Part shown: in pieces, positions 1 to 7,412 of the stretch | Layout of the letters: every line of letters starts with the position of its first letter | How positions within the stretch are numbered: the stretch's first letter is position 1 | Assembly: GCA_030653935.1 (NCBI GenBank) | Contig: JAURYL010000048.1 | Location: forward strand, 1 to 64,000 | Length of the DNA: 64,000 bases | Direction of reading: 5' to 3' | Source of the DNA: Pseudomonadota bacterium | GTDB lineage: Bacteria; Pseudomonadota; Gammaproteobacteria; Burkholderiales; Thiobacillaceae | Translations under genes and position numbers: made by a program | The notes under the pieces: model-generated | Seen by the model: the letters and a program-made list of their open reading frames with translations, nothing else | What the model was told of the DNA's origin: nothing | Database searches by the model: none

Positions 1-148
1 ACTTTGTTACAGATTTTGTCGGTCTCTGTTTTCGAGAAAACCGAGATTTCATGCGCCTTGCGGCCCGATGCCAACAGAACCACGCCACCTAACCCATGCA
101 ACCAATTGAATTTGTTCGATATTTAACCGGACACTAGTGGCGCAAACC
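1..148. other. Intergenic leader at window edge
   Basis: No convincing gene is visible before the first coding sequence. Positions about 24-50 can fold into a hairpin (GTTTTC/GAAAAC core), possibly the terminator of a gene lying left of the window. An antisense open frame crosses this stretch but looks like noise. Confidence 0.4.
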
Positions 149-436
149 ATGAATAAAATACTGATTCTTCCCCTCCTTCTTATGGCCGGCCAGGCACTGG
201 CGTTTCCCTGGTACTCCTCCGGAGACAACGTGCGCGGCGCGGAGTTGATGACACCCCAGGAGCGCAAGGAATACGCCTCCCGGCTGCCCAACATGAAGTC
301 GATGGACGAATGCCGCACCTACATGAGCGCGCACAACCTGGAACTGGACAAGCGCGCCAAGGAACGTGGCGTGAGCCTGCCGCCGATTTCCGGCGACCCC
401 TGCGCGGTGATGAAGACGCTGGGGCGGATCAAGTAG
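149..436 (+). CDS. Small secreted protein of unknown function
   Basis: This encodes a 95-residue protein. Residues 1-18 form a typical Sec signal peptide (MNKILILPLLLMAGQALA) with an Ala-x-Ala cleavage site, so the mature product should be periplasmic. The mature part is short and charged and contains two cysteines (in DECRTY and DPCAVM) that could form a disulfide. A GTG at 137 would extend the frame by four residues, but the ATG at 149 places the hydrophobic segment correctly after MNK. A strong hairpin lies just downstream. I do not recognise the family and assign no function. Small proteins of this kind are common in sulfur-oxidising betaproteobacteria, but that link is only context. Confidence 0.75.
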   Translation: MNKILILPLLLMAGQALAFPWYSSGDNVRGAELMTPQERKEYASRLPNMKSMDECRTYMSAHNLELDKRAKERGVSLPPISGDPCAVMKTLGRIK

Positions 437-452
437 AACAGCCAAGCTGAAT

Positions 453-480
453 AGAAACGGCCCCGGAAGGGGCCGTTTCT
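453..480. terminator. Bidirectional hairpin terminator
   Basis: A perfect 12-bp stem (AGAAACGGCCCC pairing with GGGGCCGTTTCT) closes on a GGAA loop. It lies between the convergent ends of the secreted-protein gene and the DsrC-like gene. The T-run is short, so it is probably a shared, moderately strong terminator. Confidence 0.8.
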
Positions 481-500
481 ATTGGATCAAACGGCACGAC

Positions 501-866
501 TCAATGCGAAGTGCCGAATGAAAGATCGGCATTGCCCGCCGGGGTCGGCAGACCAGCCAAGTGGCAGCCCTGCGTGACCGGGCCGTGCGGGAACAGTTGA
601 TAGAGGTACTTGCGTCCGCCCTGCTCGATATACGCCTCTTCCATATTGCGCAGCAGGCTGCGCGCGTTGGTCTCGGGACCGCATTCGGCGTAGTGGTCGC
701 GCAGGTAGCAGATTACGTCCATGTGCGCGTCGGATAACTCCAGGCCTTCTTCATGCGCGGCCCGGCGCGCCATGTCTTCGCTCCAGGTATCCAGGTCGCT
801 GAGAAACGCATCCGCATCGCAGGGTGCCATGGTTTCGGCGGCGATCAGTTTGTTGATGTCCAGCAT
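501..866 (-). CDS. DsrC/TusE-family sulfur-trafficking protein, CysB-only variant
   Basis: The DsrC/TusE family carries sulfur as persulfide or trisulfide on C-terminal cysteines in the cytoplasm, serving dissimilatory sulfur metabolism or tRNA thiolation. This 121-residue protein has the family fold signature, including YLRDHYAECG and the C-terminal arm YLYQLFPHGPVTQGC. Canonical DsrC ends with two cysteines eleven residues apart (C...LAGLPKPTGC). Here the inner cysteine (CysB) is kept, the outer one (CysA) is Asn, and the chain runs on nine residues (ADLSFGTSH). TusE proteins keep CysA, so this is neither a standard DsrC nor a standard TusE. The ATG at 866 follows a GAGGAG ribosome site; a TTG further upstream is less likely. 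It may be a regulatory or specialised sulfur carrier. The family is certain; the role is not. Confidence 0.85.
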   Translation of the reverse strand: MLDINKLIAAETMAPCDADAFLSDLDTWSEDMARRAAHEEGLELSDAHMDVICYLRDHYAECGPETNARSLLRNMEEAYIEQGGRKYLYQLFPHGPVTQGCHLAGLPTPAGNADLSFGTSH

Positions 867-1081
867 TTCCGTTCTCCTCAAGTTGGCTAAAGCGGCCTTG
901 GTACAGCCTGCTTAATGTCTAGCAGATTACTCAAGTACTGCAACAACTCGATGTTTATAAAGACATTACCGTCTTTGTAGACAAATATCCCATGAGCTTG
1001 ATGCTCGGGTGTATATTAGCGGCTGCTTATATTGGTATAACACTGGATCAAACAAGATTCAGCCTCACCCTGGAGAACCTC

Positions 1082-1552
1082 ATGCGCAATAGCATCCGAC
1101 TTGGAGCCGTGCTCCTACTTGCCCTGTCCACAGTTGGCTGTTCTTCCATGATACGGACCGCCATGGTTAATGAACGTGCCAGCCCATACAGCATGGAGGA
1201 GACCATCAAGGTCATTTCAGAACGCGCCAAACAGCACGGCTGGAATACCAGTGAACCGCGAAAGCTGGATCTCAGTATCCGCAAGCACGGTGGACCAACA
1301 GTGCTTCCGGTGACCTTGGTCGAATTGTGTGAGCCGCATCATGCCGGCAAATTGCTCGCCAACGACGATGACCGCTGGGTATCGGTATTCATGCCCTGCA
1401 CCATCAGCGTCTACGAGAAATCCGACGGCAAGGTATACGTGGCCAACATGAAAGCCGAGAACGTCGGCTCCTTGCTCGGCGGCAACGTCGCTGAGGTGAT
1501 GGGTAATTCAGTGGCCGCTGGCCAGGACGCAATTCTTGGCTTCCTACACTGA
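1082..1552 (+). CDS. DUF302-domain lipoprotein
   Basis: This encodes a 156-residue lipoprotein. The N-terminus MRNSIRLGAVLLLALSTVGC carries a lipobox (STVGC), so it should be acylated and anchored to a membrane facing the periplasm. The rest matches the DUF302 pattern: a helix SMEETIKVISERAKQHGW, then VELCEP, a central VFMPCTISVYEK strand and a C-terminal helix after VGSLLGGNV. DUF302 proteins are common in sulfur oxidisers and heavy-metal-rich niches, and their biochemical role is not settled. Two conserved cysteines (ELCEP, MPC) could bind a ligand. A longer frame begins at 992, but only the ATG at 1082 produces a sensible signal peptide. Confidence 0.85.
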   Translation: MRNSIRLGAVLLLALSTVGCSSMIRTAMVNERASPYSMEETIKVISERAKQHGWNTSEPRKLDLSIRKHGGPTVLPVTLVELCEPHHAGKLLANDDDRWVSVFMPCTISVYEKSDGKVYVANMKAENVGSLLGGNVAEVMGNSVAAGQDAILGFLH

Positions 1553-1603
1553 CCCCGGACTGCTCGGGCTAGCCCGAGAAGTCCGTCGCGATCCGCGCTA
1601 GTT

Positions 1604-2080
1604 TCAGTCCGCGCGCCAGTGCCCGGACTTGCCGCCCAGTTTCTCCAGCAGCCGCAGCGATTCAATGACCATGCCCCGGTCCACCGCCTTGCACATGTCG
1701 TAGACGGTGAGCAGGGCGACGCTGGCGGCGGTGAGGGCCTCCATTTCGACGCCGGTACGGCCGACGGTTTCCGCCGTGGCGGCGCAGTCGATGGCCGAGG
1801 CGGCTTCGTCCAGGGTGAAATCCAGCGTCACCTTGGTGAGGGCGATGGGATGGCACAGCGGGATCAGGTCGGGGGTGCGCTTGCTGGCCATGATGCCGGC
1901 GAGGCGCGCCACACCGATCACATCACCTTTCTTGGCGGCGCCATCGCGAATCATGGCGAAAGTCGCGGGCTGCATGCGGATGCGGCCGGTGGCCACCGCC
2001 ACGCGCCGGGTTTCCGACTTCTCGCCGACGCCCACCATCACGGCGCGGCCCTGTTCGTCAAAATGTGTAAAGTCGCTCAT
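1604..2080 (-). CDS. moaC: Cyclic pyranopterin monophosphate synthase MoaC
   Basis: MoaC converts the cyclised GTP product of MoaA into cyclic pyranopterin monophosphate, the first pterin intermediate of molybdenum-cofactor synthesis, in the cytoplasm. The 158-residue length is typical. Family hallmarks are present: [11 protein letters not shown] near the N-terminus, [16 protein letters not shown], the LIPLCHPI strand and the [17 protein letters not shown] active-site helix. The start at 2080 (MSDFTHF) fits MoaC proteins; the open frame continues far upstream without meaning because the DNA is GC-rich. It is divergent from the bepA-like gene with only 42 bp between starts, so the promoters must overlap. 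No other moa gene is adjacent. Confidence 0.95.
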   Translation of the reverse strand: MSDFTHFDEQGRAVMVGVGEKSETRRVAVATGRIRMQPATFAMIRDGAAKKGDVIGVARLAGIMASKRTPDLIPLCHPIALTKVTLDFTLDEAASAIDCAATAETVGRTGVEMEALTAASVALLTVYDMCKAVDRGMVIESLRLLEKLGGKSGHWRAD

Positions 2081-2122
2081 GGCGGAAGGGAACCAGTACA
2101 AAGGCCCGCTATCATAACCGCC

Positions 2123-3541
2123 ATGAAAGCCATCGCCTCCGCCCTCCTCCTCGTTTTCGGCATCCATTCCAGCATGGCGGCCGGACTGCCCGATCTGGGC
2201 GACAGCAGTCGCGCCACACTTTCCGAGGCACAGGAAGACCAGATCGGCCGAGAGATCATGCGTCAGATCCGTAACGACGCCGATTTCATGGATGACCCGG
2301 TGCTGGAGGAATATCTGGCCCGCCTGGGCGAGAAACTGGCGGCCGCCTCGACGCAGGCCGAGCGACGCTTCAACTTTTTCCCGGTACGCGACCCCGGCAT
2401 CAATGCCTTCGCCCTCCCCGGCGGCTTCATCGGCGTGCATACCGGCCTGATTTCCGCGACGCGCAATGAGTCCGAATTGGCGGGCGTGCTTGCCCACGAA
2501 ACCGCGCACGTGACCCAGCATCACATCGCGCGCATGGTCGACGATCAGAGAATCAGCGGTATTGCCACGCTGGCCGCGTTGGCGGTGGCGATTCTGGCGG
2601 CGCGCTCGAACAGCCAGGTATCGGAAGCGGCCATCGTCGCGAGCCAGGCGCTGAATCTCCAGAACCAGCTCAATTTCACCCGGGCGAACGAAAACGAGGC
2701 GGATCGAGTGGGGCTCCAGATCCTGATCGACGCCGGATTCGCCCCCCAGGGCATGGTGACGTTCTTCGAACGCCTGCAAGCTCAAGGACGGCTCTACGAG
2801 AACAATGCCCCCGCGTATATGCGTACCCACCCGCTCACCTACCAGCGGATTGCCGACATGCAGAACCGGGTCGCGCAACTCCCCTACAAACAACACGCCG
2901 ATAGCGAGGAATACCAGTTCGTGCGAGCGCGCATCCAGGCCAACGAAGGCGAGGCGGCCGACGCACTGCGCCGTTTCGAGTCCCTGGCGCAATCCACGCC
3001 GGAGCCCGCCACCTGGTTTGGCCTGGCCCGCGCGGCCCTGCGCACCGACAAACCGGAACGCGCGCGCGCGGCCCTGCTCAAACTGGATTCCGGCAAGGCG
3101 AACTCCCCGGTGGTGCTCACGCTCAAGGCGGAACTGGCGCTGAGTGAACGGCAACCCTTGCGCGCCATTGAATTACTTGCTGGCGCCATGCCCAGGCACA
3201 GCAGTTACCGACCGCTTGCCTATCTCTACGCCCGTGCCCTGCTCGCCGCCGGCAAACCACGAGAGGCGCTGATCTTCATTGGCGAGCAACAGCGCACCTG
3301 GATTGCCGATGCCCGTCTCTATTCGCTACTCGCGGAAGCCCATCAGGCACTGGGCGAACGAACCCAGTCGCACCTTGCGCAGGCCGAATCCTATGCGCTG
3401 CAAGACCGCCAGGGCGCCGCCATCGAGCAACTGCAACTGGCGCAAAAAACCGGGGGCGCGGATTTCTACACGCTCTCGATCATCGACGCGCGCCTGCGCG
3501 AGATGAAGCAACGGCAACAAGCGGAGAAAGGAAAAAAATAA
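2123..3541 (+). CDS. BepA-like periplasmic M48 metalloprotease with TPR region
   Basis: BepA-type proteases act in the periplasm on outer-membrane assembly, degrading stalled LptD or BAM substrates. The 472-residue protein starts with a signal peptide ([20 protein letters not shown]). The peptidase M48 domain carries the zinc motif HETAH in [16 protein letters not shown] and the third ligand Glu in ENEADRVG. The C-terminal half is helical and repetitive ([29 protein letters not shown]), consistent with tetratricopeptide repeats. The start at 2123 sits in the divergent gap with moaC. Length and domain order match BepA/YfgC, but I assign the family rather than strict orthology. Confidence 0.9.
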   Translation: MKAIASALLLVFGIHSSMAAGLPDLGDSSRATLSEAQEDQIGREIMRQIRNDADFMDDPVLEEYLARLGEKLAAASTQAERRFNFFPVRDPGINAFALPGGFIGVHTGLISATRNESELAGVLAHETAHVTQHHIARMVDDQRISGIATLAALAVAILAARSNSQVSEAAIVASQALNLQNQLNFTRANENEADRVGLQILIDAGFAPQGMVTFFERLQAQGRLYENNAPAYMRTHPLTYQRIADMQNRVAQLPYKQHADSEEYQFVRARIQANEGEAADALRRFESLAQSTPEPATWFGLARAALRTDKPERARAALLKLDSGKANSPVVLTLKAELALSERQPLRAIELLAGAMPRHSSYRPLAYLYARALLAAGKPREALIFIGEQQRTWIADARLYSLLAEAHQALGERTQSHLAQAESYALQDRQGAAIEQLQLAQKTGGADFYTLSIIDARLREMKQRQQAEKGKK

Positions 3542-4016
3542 ACCCGGGCACCCGGCATTTCAGGGTGTCTCCCATGCCCGGGCAGGCCGGACCTATCGCC
3601 AACCGTCCTCGTCATCCCGCGCGGCGCCAGACACGCGGGTGATGAAAAGTGCGACGAACTACCGCCTTGGTGGAAAACGGAAATTCCTTGGTAGAAAAAC
3701 ACTTTCACCCCCCCTTATATCGTACCAATGAGAGCGATTCGCATTGCGTCGGGGAATCTATCACACCTATTCTGGCAGCCTGTCGGACTTTGTTCGTCGG
3801 CTGCAAATCGACCGCGACGGCCCATTTTTCACCGGATTCTTGCACCCGCAAGTGGTACACCGGATTCGTACGCGCTAAAGCGCTACGACTCCGCTACCCC
3901 ATAGTTCGACTATGCGGCGGCGAATGCTGGAAACCTCGCGGCAACAACCACGCTCGTCGGGGTGACTGCTCGCCATCGACAACCAAAGCCCGACAGGCTG
4001 CCAGGAAGGAGACGAC
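3542..4016. other. 475-bp non-coding region upstream of soxX
   Basis: No credible gene was found. A forward frame from 3649 has no family resemblance, cysteine- and arginine-rich composition, and runs into soxX. The right part is a repeat-like element bounded by inverted repeats (listed separately). The soxX promoter must lie here. Confidence 0.6.
3774..4002. repeat. Element bounded by 13-bp inverted repeats, upstream of soxX
   Basis: GGCAGCCTGTCGG at 3774-3786 is repeated perfectly inverted as CCGACAGGCTGCC at 3990-4002, enclosing about 200 bp. Inside are smaller dyads such as CATAGTTCGACTATG. The layout resembles a MITE-like miniature element or a large structured leader. It ends about 15 bp before the soxX start, so any transcript from a promoter further left would carry it. 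Confidence 0.5.
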
Positions 4017-4358
4017 ATGCGGAAACGCGCTTCCATCATCACCGGGGTAATCGCCACCCTGCTCGCCAGTTCAGCTTATGCCGTCGAAACCGGCAAGGAC
4101 ATTGCCTTCAACCGCTCCAAGGGCAACTGCCTGGCCTGCCACAGCATGCCCACGCTGCCCGATGCCGAGCAGCCCGGCGAAAGCGGCCCGCCGCTGATCG
4201 CCATGCTGGCGCGTTTCCCCGACAGGGCTGTCTTGCGCGCTAAGATCTGGGATGCCACCGCGACCAACTCGGGTTCCTTCATGCCACCGATGGGTAAGCA
4301 TCAGGTACTGACTGAAGCGGAAATCGACAAGGTTGTCGATTTCCTCTATGGCCTGTAA
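4017..4358 (+). CDS. soxX: Sulfur-oxidation c-type cytochrome SoxX
   Basis: SoxX is the small haem subunit of SoxXA, the periplasmic enzyme that oxidatively joins thiosulfate to the carrier SoxYZ. The 113-residue protein has a signal peptide ending near SAYA and one haem-binding motif, CLACH at residues 38-42. A methionine in GSFMPPMGKH is the probable distal haem ligand. Length and motif match short monohaem SoxX proteins. A good ribosome site (AAGGAG) precedes the ATG. soxA follows 31 bp later, so the two are probably cotranscribed. No soxY, soxZ, soxC or soxD is in the window. Confidence 0.93.
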   Translation: MRKRASIITGVIATLLASSAYAVETGKDIAFNRSKGNCLACHSMPTLPDAEQPGESGPPLIAMLARFPDRAVLRAKIWDATATNSGSFMPPMGKHQVLTEAEIDKVVDFLYGL

Positions 4359-4389
4359 CCCAACCCCCTCACGAGCATAGGAGAACGAC

Positions 4390-5232
4390 GTGAAGAAAAT
4401 CGCAAAACAAACCTATATCGCACTGGCCGGCCTGAGTGTCCTGATGGGCACGGTTTCCGCCAGCGCGGGCCCGGAGGAGGATCGCCTCAAGCTCGTAGCG
4501 CATTTCAAGAACAAGTTTCCCGACTTGAAGTTTGACGACTACATCTACAGCGCTCTGGCCTTCGACCCGGATGCCAAAGCGCAATACAACAGCATCATGG
4601 AATTCCCCCCCTACACGTCGGAACTCGACAAGGGCGCGAAGCTGTGGAAGACCCCGCTGAAGAGCGGCAAGACCTACGCCGATTGCCTACCCAACGGTGG
4701 CAAGATGATCGCGGGCAACTACCCCATCTTCGACGACGCCAAGGGCAAAGTCGTCACGCTGGAAGACACCATCAACGATTGCCGCGTCGCCAACGGCGAA
4801 GAAGCCTACCAAATCGGCGATGACAAAACCCTGGGCTTAATCAGCGCGTATATGCGCACCCTGTCGGACGGCATGAAGATGAACATCAAGGTGGAAGGCG
4901 CGGGCGCGTTGAAAGCCTATGAAGATGGCAAGCGCACCTTCTACGGCCGCGTCGGCCAGCTCAACTTCTCCTGTGGCAACTGCCATGTGGACAACGCCGG
5001 CGTGCGCATCCGTTCGGAATTGCTCTCCCCCGTCATCGGCCAGGCCACCCATTGGCCCGCCTTCCGTGGCGGCGACAAGCTGACCACCCTGCAAGAACGC
5101 TACAAGGGCTGTCAGTACGACGTTCGCCACACCCCGGACAAGCCCGGCAGCACTCGCTACAACAACCTGGAGTATTTCCACTCCTACTTGAGCAACGGCC
5201 TGGAAATGAAGGCCTCCGTGTTCCGCAAATAA
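4390..5232 (+). CDS. soxA: Sulfur-oxidation cytochrome SoxA, monohaem type
   Basis: SoxA is the catalytic subunit of SoxXA (L-cysteine S-thiosulfotransferase), in the periplasm. The 280-residue protein carries a signal peptide ending near SASA. It has one CxxCH motif, CGNCH at residues 195-199. The active-site cysteine that ligates this haem, usually persulfidated, is C241 in KGCQYD. The N-terminal haem motif of dihaem SoxA proteins is absent; the cysteines in YADCLPN and NDCRVA probably form a disulfide instead. It follows soxX in the same transcript and ends at a clear hairpin. Confidence 0.93.
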   Translation: MKKIAKQTYIALAGLSVLMGTVSASAGPEEDRLKLVAHFKNKFPDLKFDDYIYSALAFDPDAKAQYNSIMEFPPYTSELDKGAKLWKTPLKSGKTYADCLPNGGKMIAGNYPIFDDAKGKVVTLEDTINDCRVANGEEAYQIGDDKTLGLISAYMRTLSDGMKMNIKVEGAGALKAYEDGKRTFYGRVGQLNFSCGNCHVDNAGVRIRSELLSPVIGQATHWPAFRGGDKLTTLQERYKGCQYDVRHTPDKPGSTRYNNLEYFHSYLSNGLEMKASVFRK

Positions 5233-5251
5233 TCCTGACGCGAACGTTTTA

Positions 5252-5279
5252 GAAAATCCGGGCTGCTGCCCGGATTTTC
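5252..5279 (+). terminator. Hairpin terminator after soxXA
   Basis: A perfect 12-bp stem (GAAAATCCGGGC with GCCCGGATTTTC) and a TGCT loop lie 20 bp after the soxA stop. Its right arm ends in a short T-rich run. It would separate soxXA from soxB at least partly. Confidence 0.8.
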
Positions 5280-5376
5280 AATTGAACTAGCCACACTGGC
5301 CCATCACTACCATTTACCGCCCGCCGGCACGCCGCAACAATGCGCGCTGCTCAGCGACCCCCCCGGAGACCCATCC

Positions 5377-7098
5377 ATGTCCATGAATCGCCGCGATTTC
5401 CTGCAAATCCTCGCCGCCGCCGCCGCCGGTGGTTTCGCTCTGGATAGCCGCCAGGCCCTGGCCGGCAATGCGCCCGCCAACTATTACGACATCCCCACCT
5501 TCGGCAACGTATCGCTGATGCACATGACCGACTGCCACGCGCAGTTGAAGCCCATCTATTTCCGCGAGCCCAACGTCAACCTCGGCGTCGGCGCATCCGT
5601 CGGCAAGGTGCCCCATCTGGTCGGCGAACATCTCCTGAAGGCTTACAACATCAAGCCGGGCAGCATCGACGCGCATGCCTTCACCTACATCGATTTCGCC
5701 GCCGCATCCAAAACCTACGGCAAGGTCGGCGGCTTCGCCCACCTCAAGACCCTGGTCGACAAGGTGCGCGCCTCGCGCCCCGGCTCCCTGCTGATGGACG
5801 GCGGCGACACCTGGCAGGGTTCCGCCACCGCGCTGTGGACCAAAGCCCAGGACATGGTCGACGCCTGTATCGCACTCGGCGTCGATGTCATGACCCCGCA
5901 CTGGGAAATGACCCTGGGTGCCGAACGTGTCCAGGAAATCATCAACGGTGACTTCAAGAAAGCCGGCATCGATTTCGTCGCCCAGAACGTGGTCACCAAC
6001 GACTTCGGCGATCAGGTGTTCAAGCCTTATGTCATCAAGAACATCAACGGTGTACAGGTCGCCATCATCGGCCAGGCCTTCCCCTACACCCCCATCGCCA
6101 ACCCGCGTTGGATGGTGCCCGACTGGTCGTTCGGCATCCGCGACGACTCCATGCAGAAATTCGTTGACGAAGCCAGGACTAAGGGCGCCCAGGTGGTCGT
6201 GGTGCTGTCGCACAACGGCATGGACGTCGACCTCAAGCAGGCCAGTCGCGTCACCGGCATCGACGCCATCTTCGGCGGCCACACCCACGACGGCGTGCCG
6301 CAGCCGATCCAGGTCAAGAACGCCAAGGGCACGACCCTGGTCACCAACGCCGGTTCCAACGGCAAGTTCCTCGGCGTCATGGACTTCGCCGTCAAGGGTG
6401 GCAAGGTCCAGGGCTGGAAGTACCGCCTGGTGCCGGTGTTCTCCAACCTGCTTGCAGCCGACAAGAAGATGGAAGCGCTGATCACCAAGATCCGCGCTCC
6501 CTACGAAGCCAAGCTGGGCGAGAAACTGGCCGTCACCGAAGACCTGCTGTATCGCCGTGGCAACTTCAACGGCACCTACGACCAGTTGATCTGTGACGCG
6601 CTGATGAAGGTCAAGGGCGCCGACGCTGCCTTCTCGCCGGGCTTCCGCTGGGGCACCAGCCTGCTGCCGGGCGATGTCATCACCATGGAACAACTGATGG
6701 ATCAGGTGGCGATCACCTACCCGCAGACCTCGCTCAACCTCATGACCGGCGAGACCATCAAAACCATCATGGAAGACGTCTGCGACAACCTGTTCAACGA
6801 CGACCCCTACTACCAGCAGGGCGGCGACATGGTCCGCGTCGGCGGCGTCCAGTACAGCGTCACCCCCAACGCCACGATCGGCAAGCGCATCGGCGACATG
6901 ACGCTCAATGGCAAGGCGGTCGACCCCAACAAGAAGTACAAGGTCGCCGGCTGGGCACCCGTGGCCGAAGGCGCCACCGGCGCCCCGATCTGGGAAGTGG
7001 TCGCCGACTACCTGCGTGACGTGAAAGTGGTCAAGCGGGTCAAGCTCAACCAGCCAAAGGTCATCGGCATGGGCAACAACCCGGGCATGATTCTGTAA
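5377..7098 (+). CDS. soxB: Thiosulfohydrolase SoxB
   Basis: SoxB is a periplasmic dimanganese hydrolase that releases sulfate from the thiosulfonate group on SoxYZ. The 573-residue protein begins with a twin-arginine signal (NRRDFLQILAAAAAGG), consistent with export of a folded, metal-loaded enzyme. Metallophosphatase motifs are present: HMTDCHAQLKP, DGGDTWQGS, a conserved LSHNGM and GGHTHDG at about residues 300-306. The 5'-nucleotidase-like C-terminal domain is complete. Length equals other SoxB proteins. It follows soxA after 145 bp that include a hairpin, so it may have partly independent expression. The gene before it on this strand is soxA; the next gene is convergent. Confidence 0.96.
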   Translation: MSMNRRDFLQILAAAAAGGFALDSRQALAGNAPANYYDIPTFGNVSLMHMTDCHAQLKPIYFREPNVNLGVGASVGKVPHLVGEHLLKAYNIKPGSIDAHAFTYIDFAAASKTYGKVGGFAHLKTLVDKVRASRPGSLLMDGGDTWQGSATALWTKAQDMVDACIALGVDVMTPHWEMTLGAERVQEIINGDFKKAGIDFVAQNVVTNDFGDQVFKPYVIKNINGVQVAIIGQAFPYTPIANPRWMVPDWSFGIRDDSMQKFVDEARTKGAQVVVVLSHNGMDVDLKQASRVTGIDAIFGGHTHDGVPQPIQVKNAKGTTLVTNAGSNGKFLGVMDFAVKGGKVQGWKYRLVPVFSNLLAADKKMEALITKIRAPYEAKLGEKLAVTEDLLYRRGNFNGTYDQLICDALMKVKGADAAFSPGFRWGTSLLPGDVITMEQLMDQVAITYPQTSLNLMTGETIKTIMEDVCDNLFNDDPYYQQGGDMVRVGGVQYSVTPNATIGKRIGDMTLNGKAVDPNKKYKVAGWAPVAEGATGAPIWEVVADYLRDVKVVKRVKLNQPKVIGMGNNPGMIL

Positions 7099-7399
7099 GT
7101 TCAGACTTCCTGATCCCCCGCGCATTGGCAATGGCACTGTCCCGTCGCCCGGTACAGGCGTGCGGCGCGCTGACTCCCCCCTTTGGAAAAGGGGGGCTGG
7201 GGGGTATTTCGCGGGCGTTCAGTGGCTGCTCGACCTTGGGTAAATCCCCCCTGCCCCCCTTTGGAAAAGGGGGGTTCCCGCTTGAACCTTCTGTGGGCGG
7301 CCTGCATCCGGGGGCTACCTGGAAACGCTCGTGCTTCGTGCCATTCATGTTTCCGGAAAGCACGGCCATAACCCGGCCGGGATCAGGAAGTCTGAACTT
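7097..7399. repeat. 303-bp element with 21-bp perfect terminal inverted repeats
   Basis: Positions 7097-7117 and 7379-7399 are a perfect 21-bp inverted pair starting AAGTTCAGACTTCC. They enclose two copies of a hairpin with CCCCCCTTT pairing AAAGGGGGG (7176-7196 and 7254-7274). The left arm begins inside the soxB stop codon. The region is otherwise non-coding and separates soxB from the convergent antiporter operon. It could be a miniature inverted-repeat element, or a large bidirectional terminator. Confidence 0.65.
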
Positions 7400-7412
7400 G
7401 CGTGCAGATGTA

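Noticed and set aside
1604-3154. 516-codon minus-strand frame ending in MoaC
   Set aside because: Only the last 158 residues match MoaC; the rest is antisense to the BepA-like protease.
3649-4050. 133-codon forward frame before soxX
   Set aside because: No family pattern, overlaps the soxX start, and runs through an inverted-repeat element.
7170-7280. CRISPR-like array from repeated hairpins
   Set aside because: Only two repeat units, palindromic cores, and copies elsewhere without regular spacers or cas genes.
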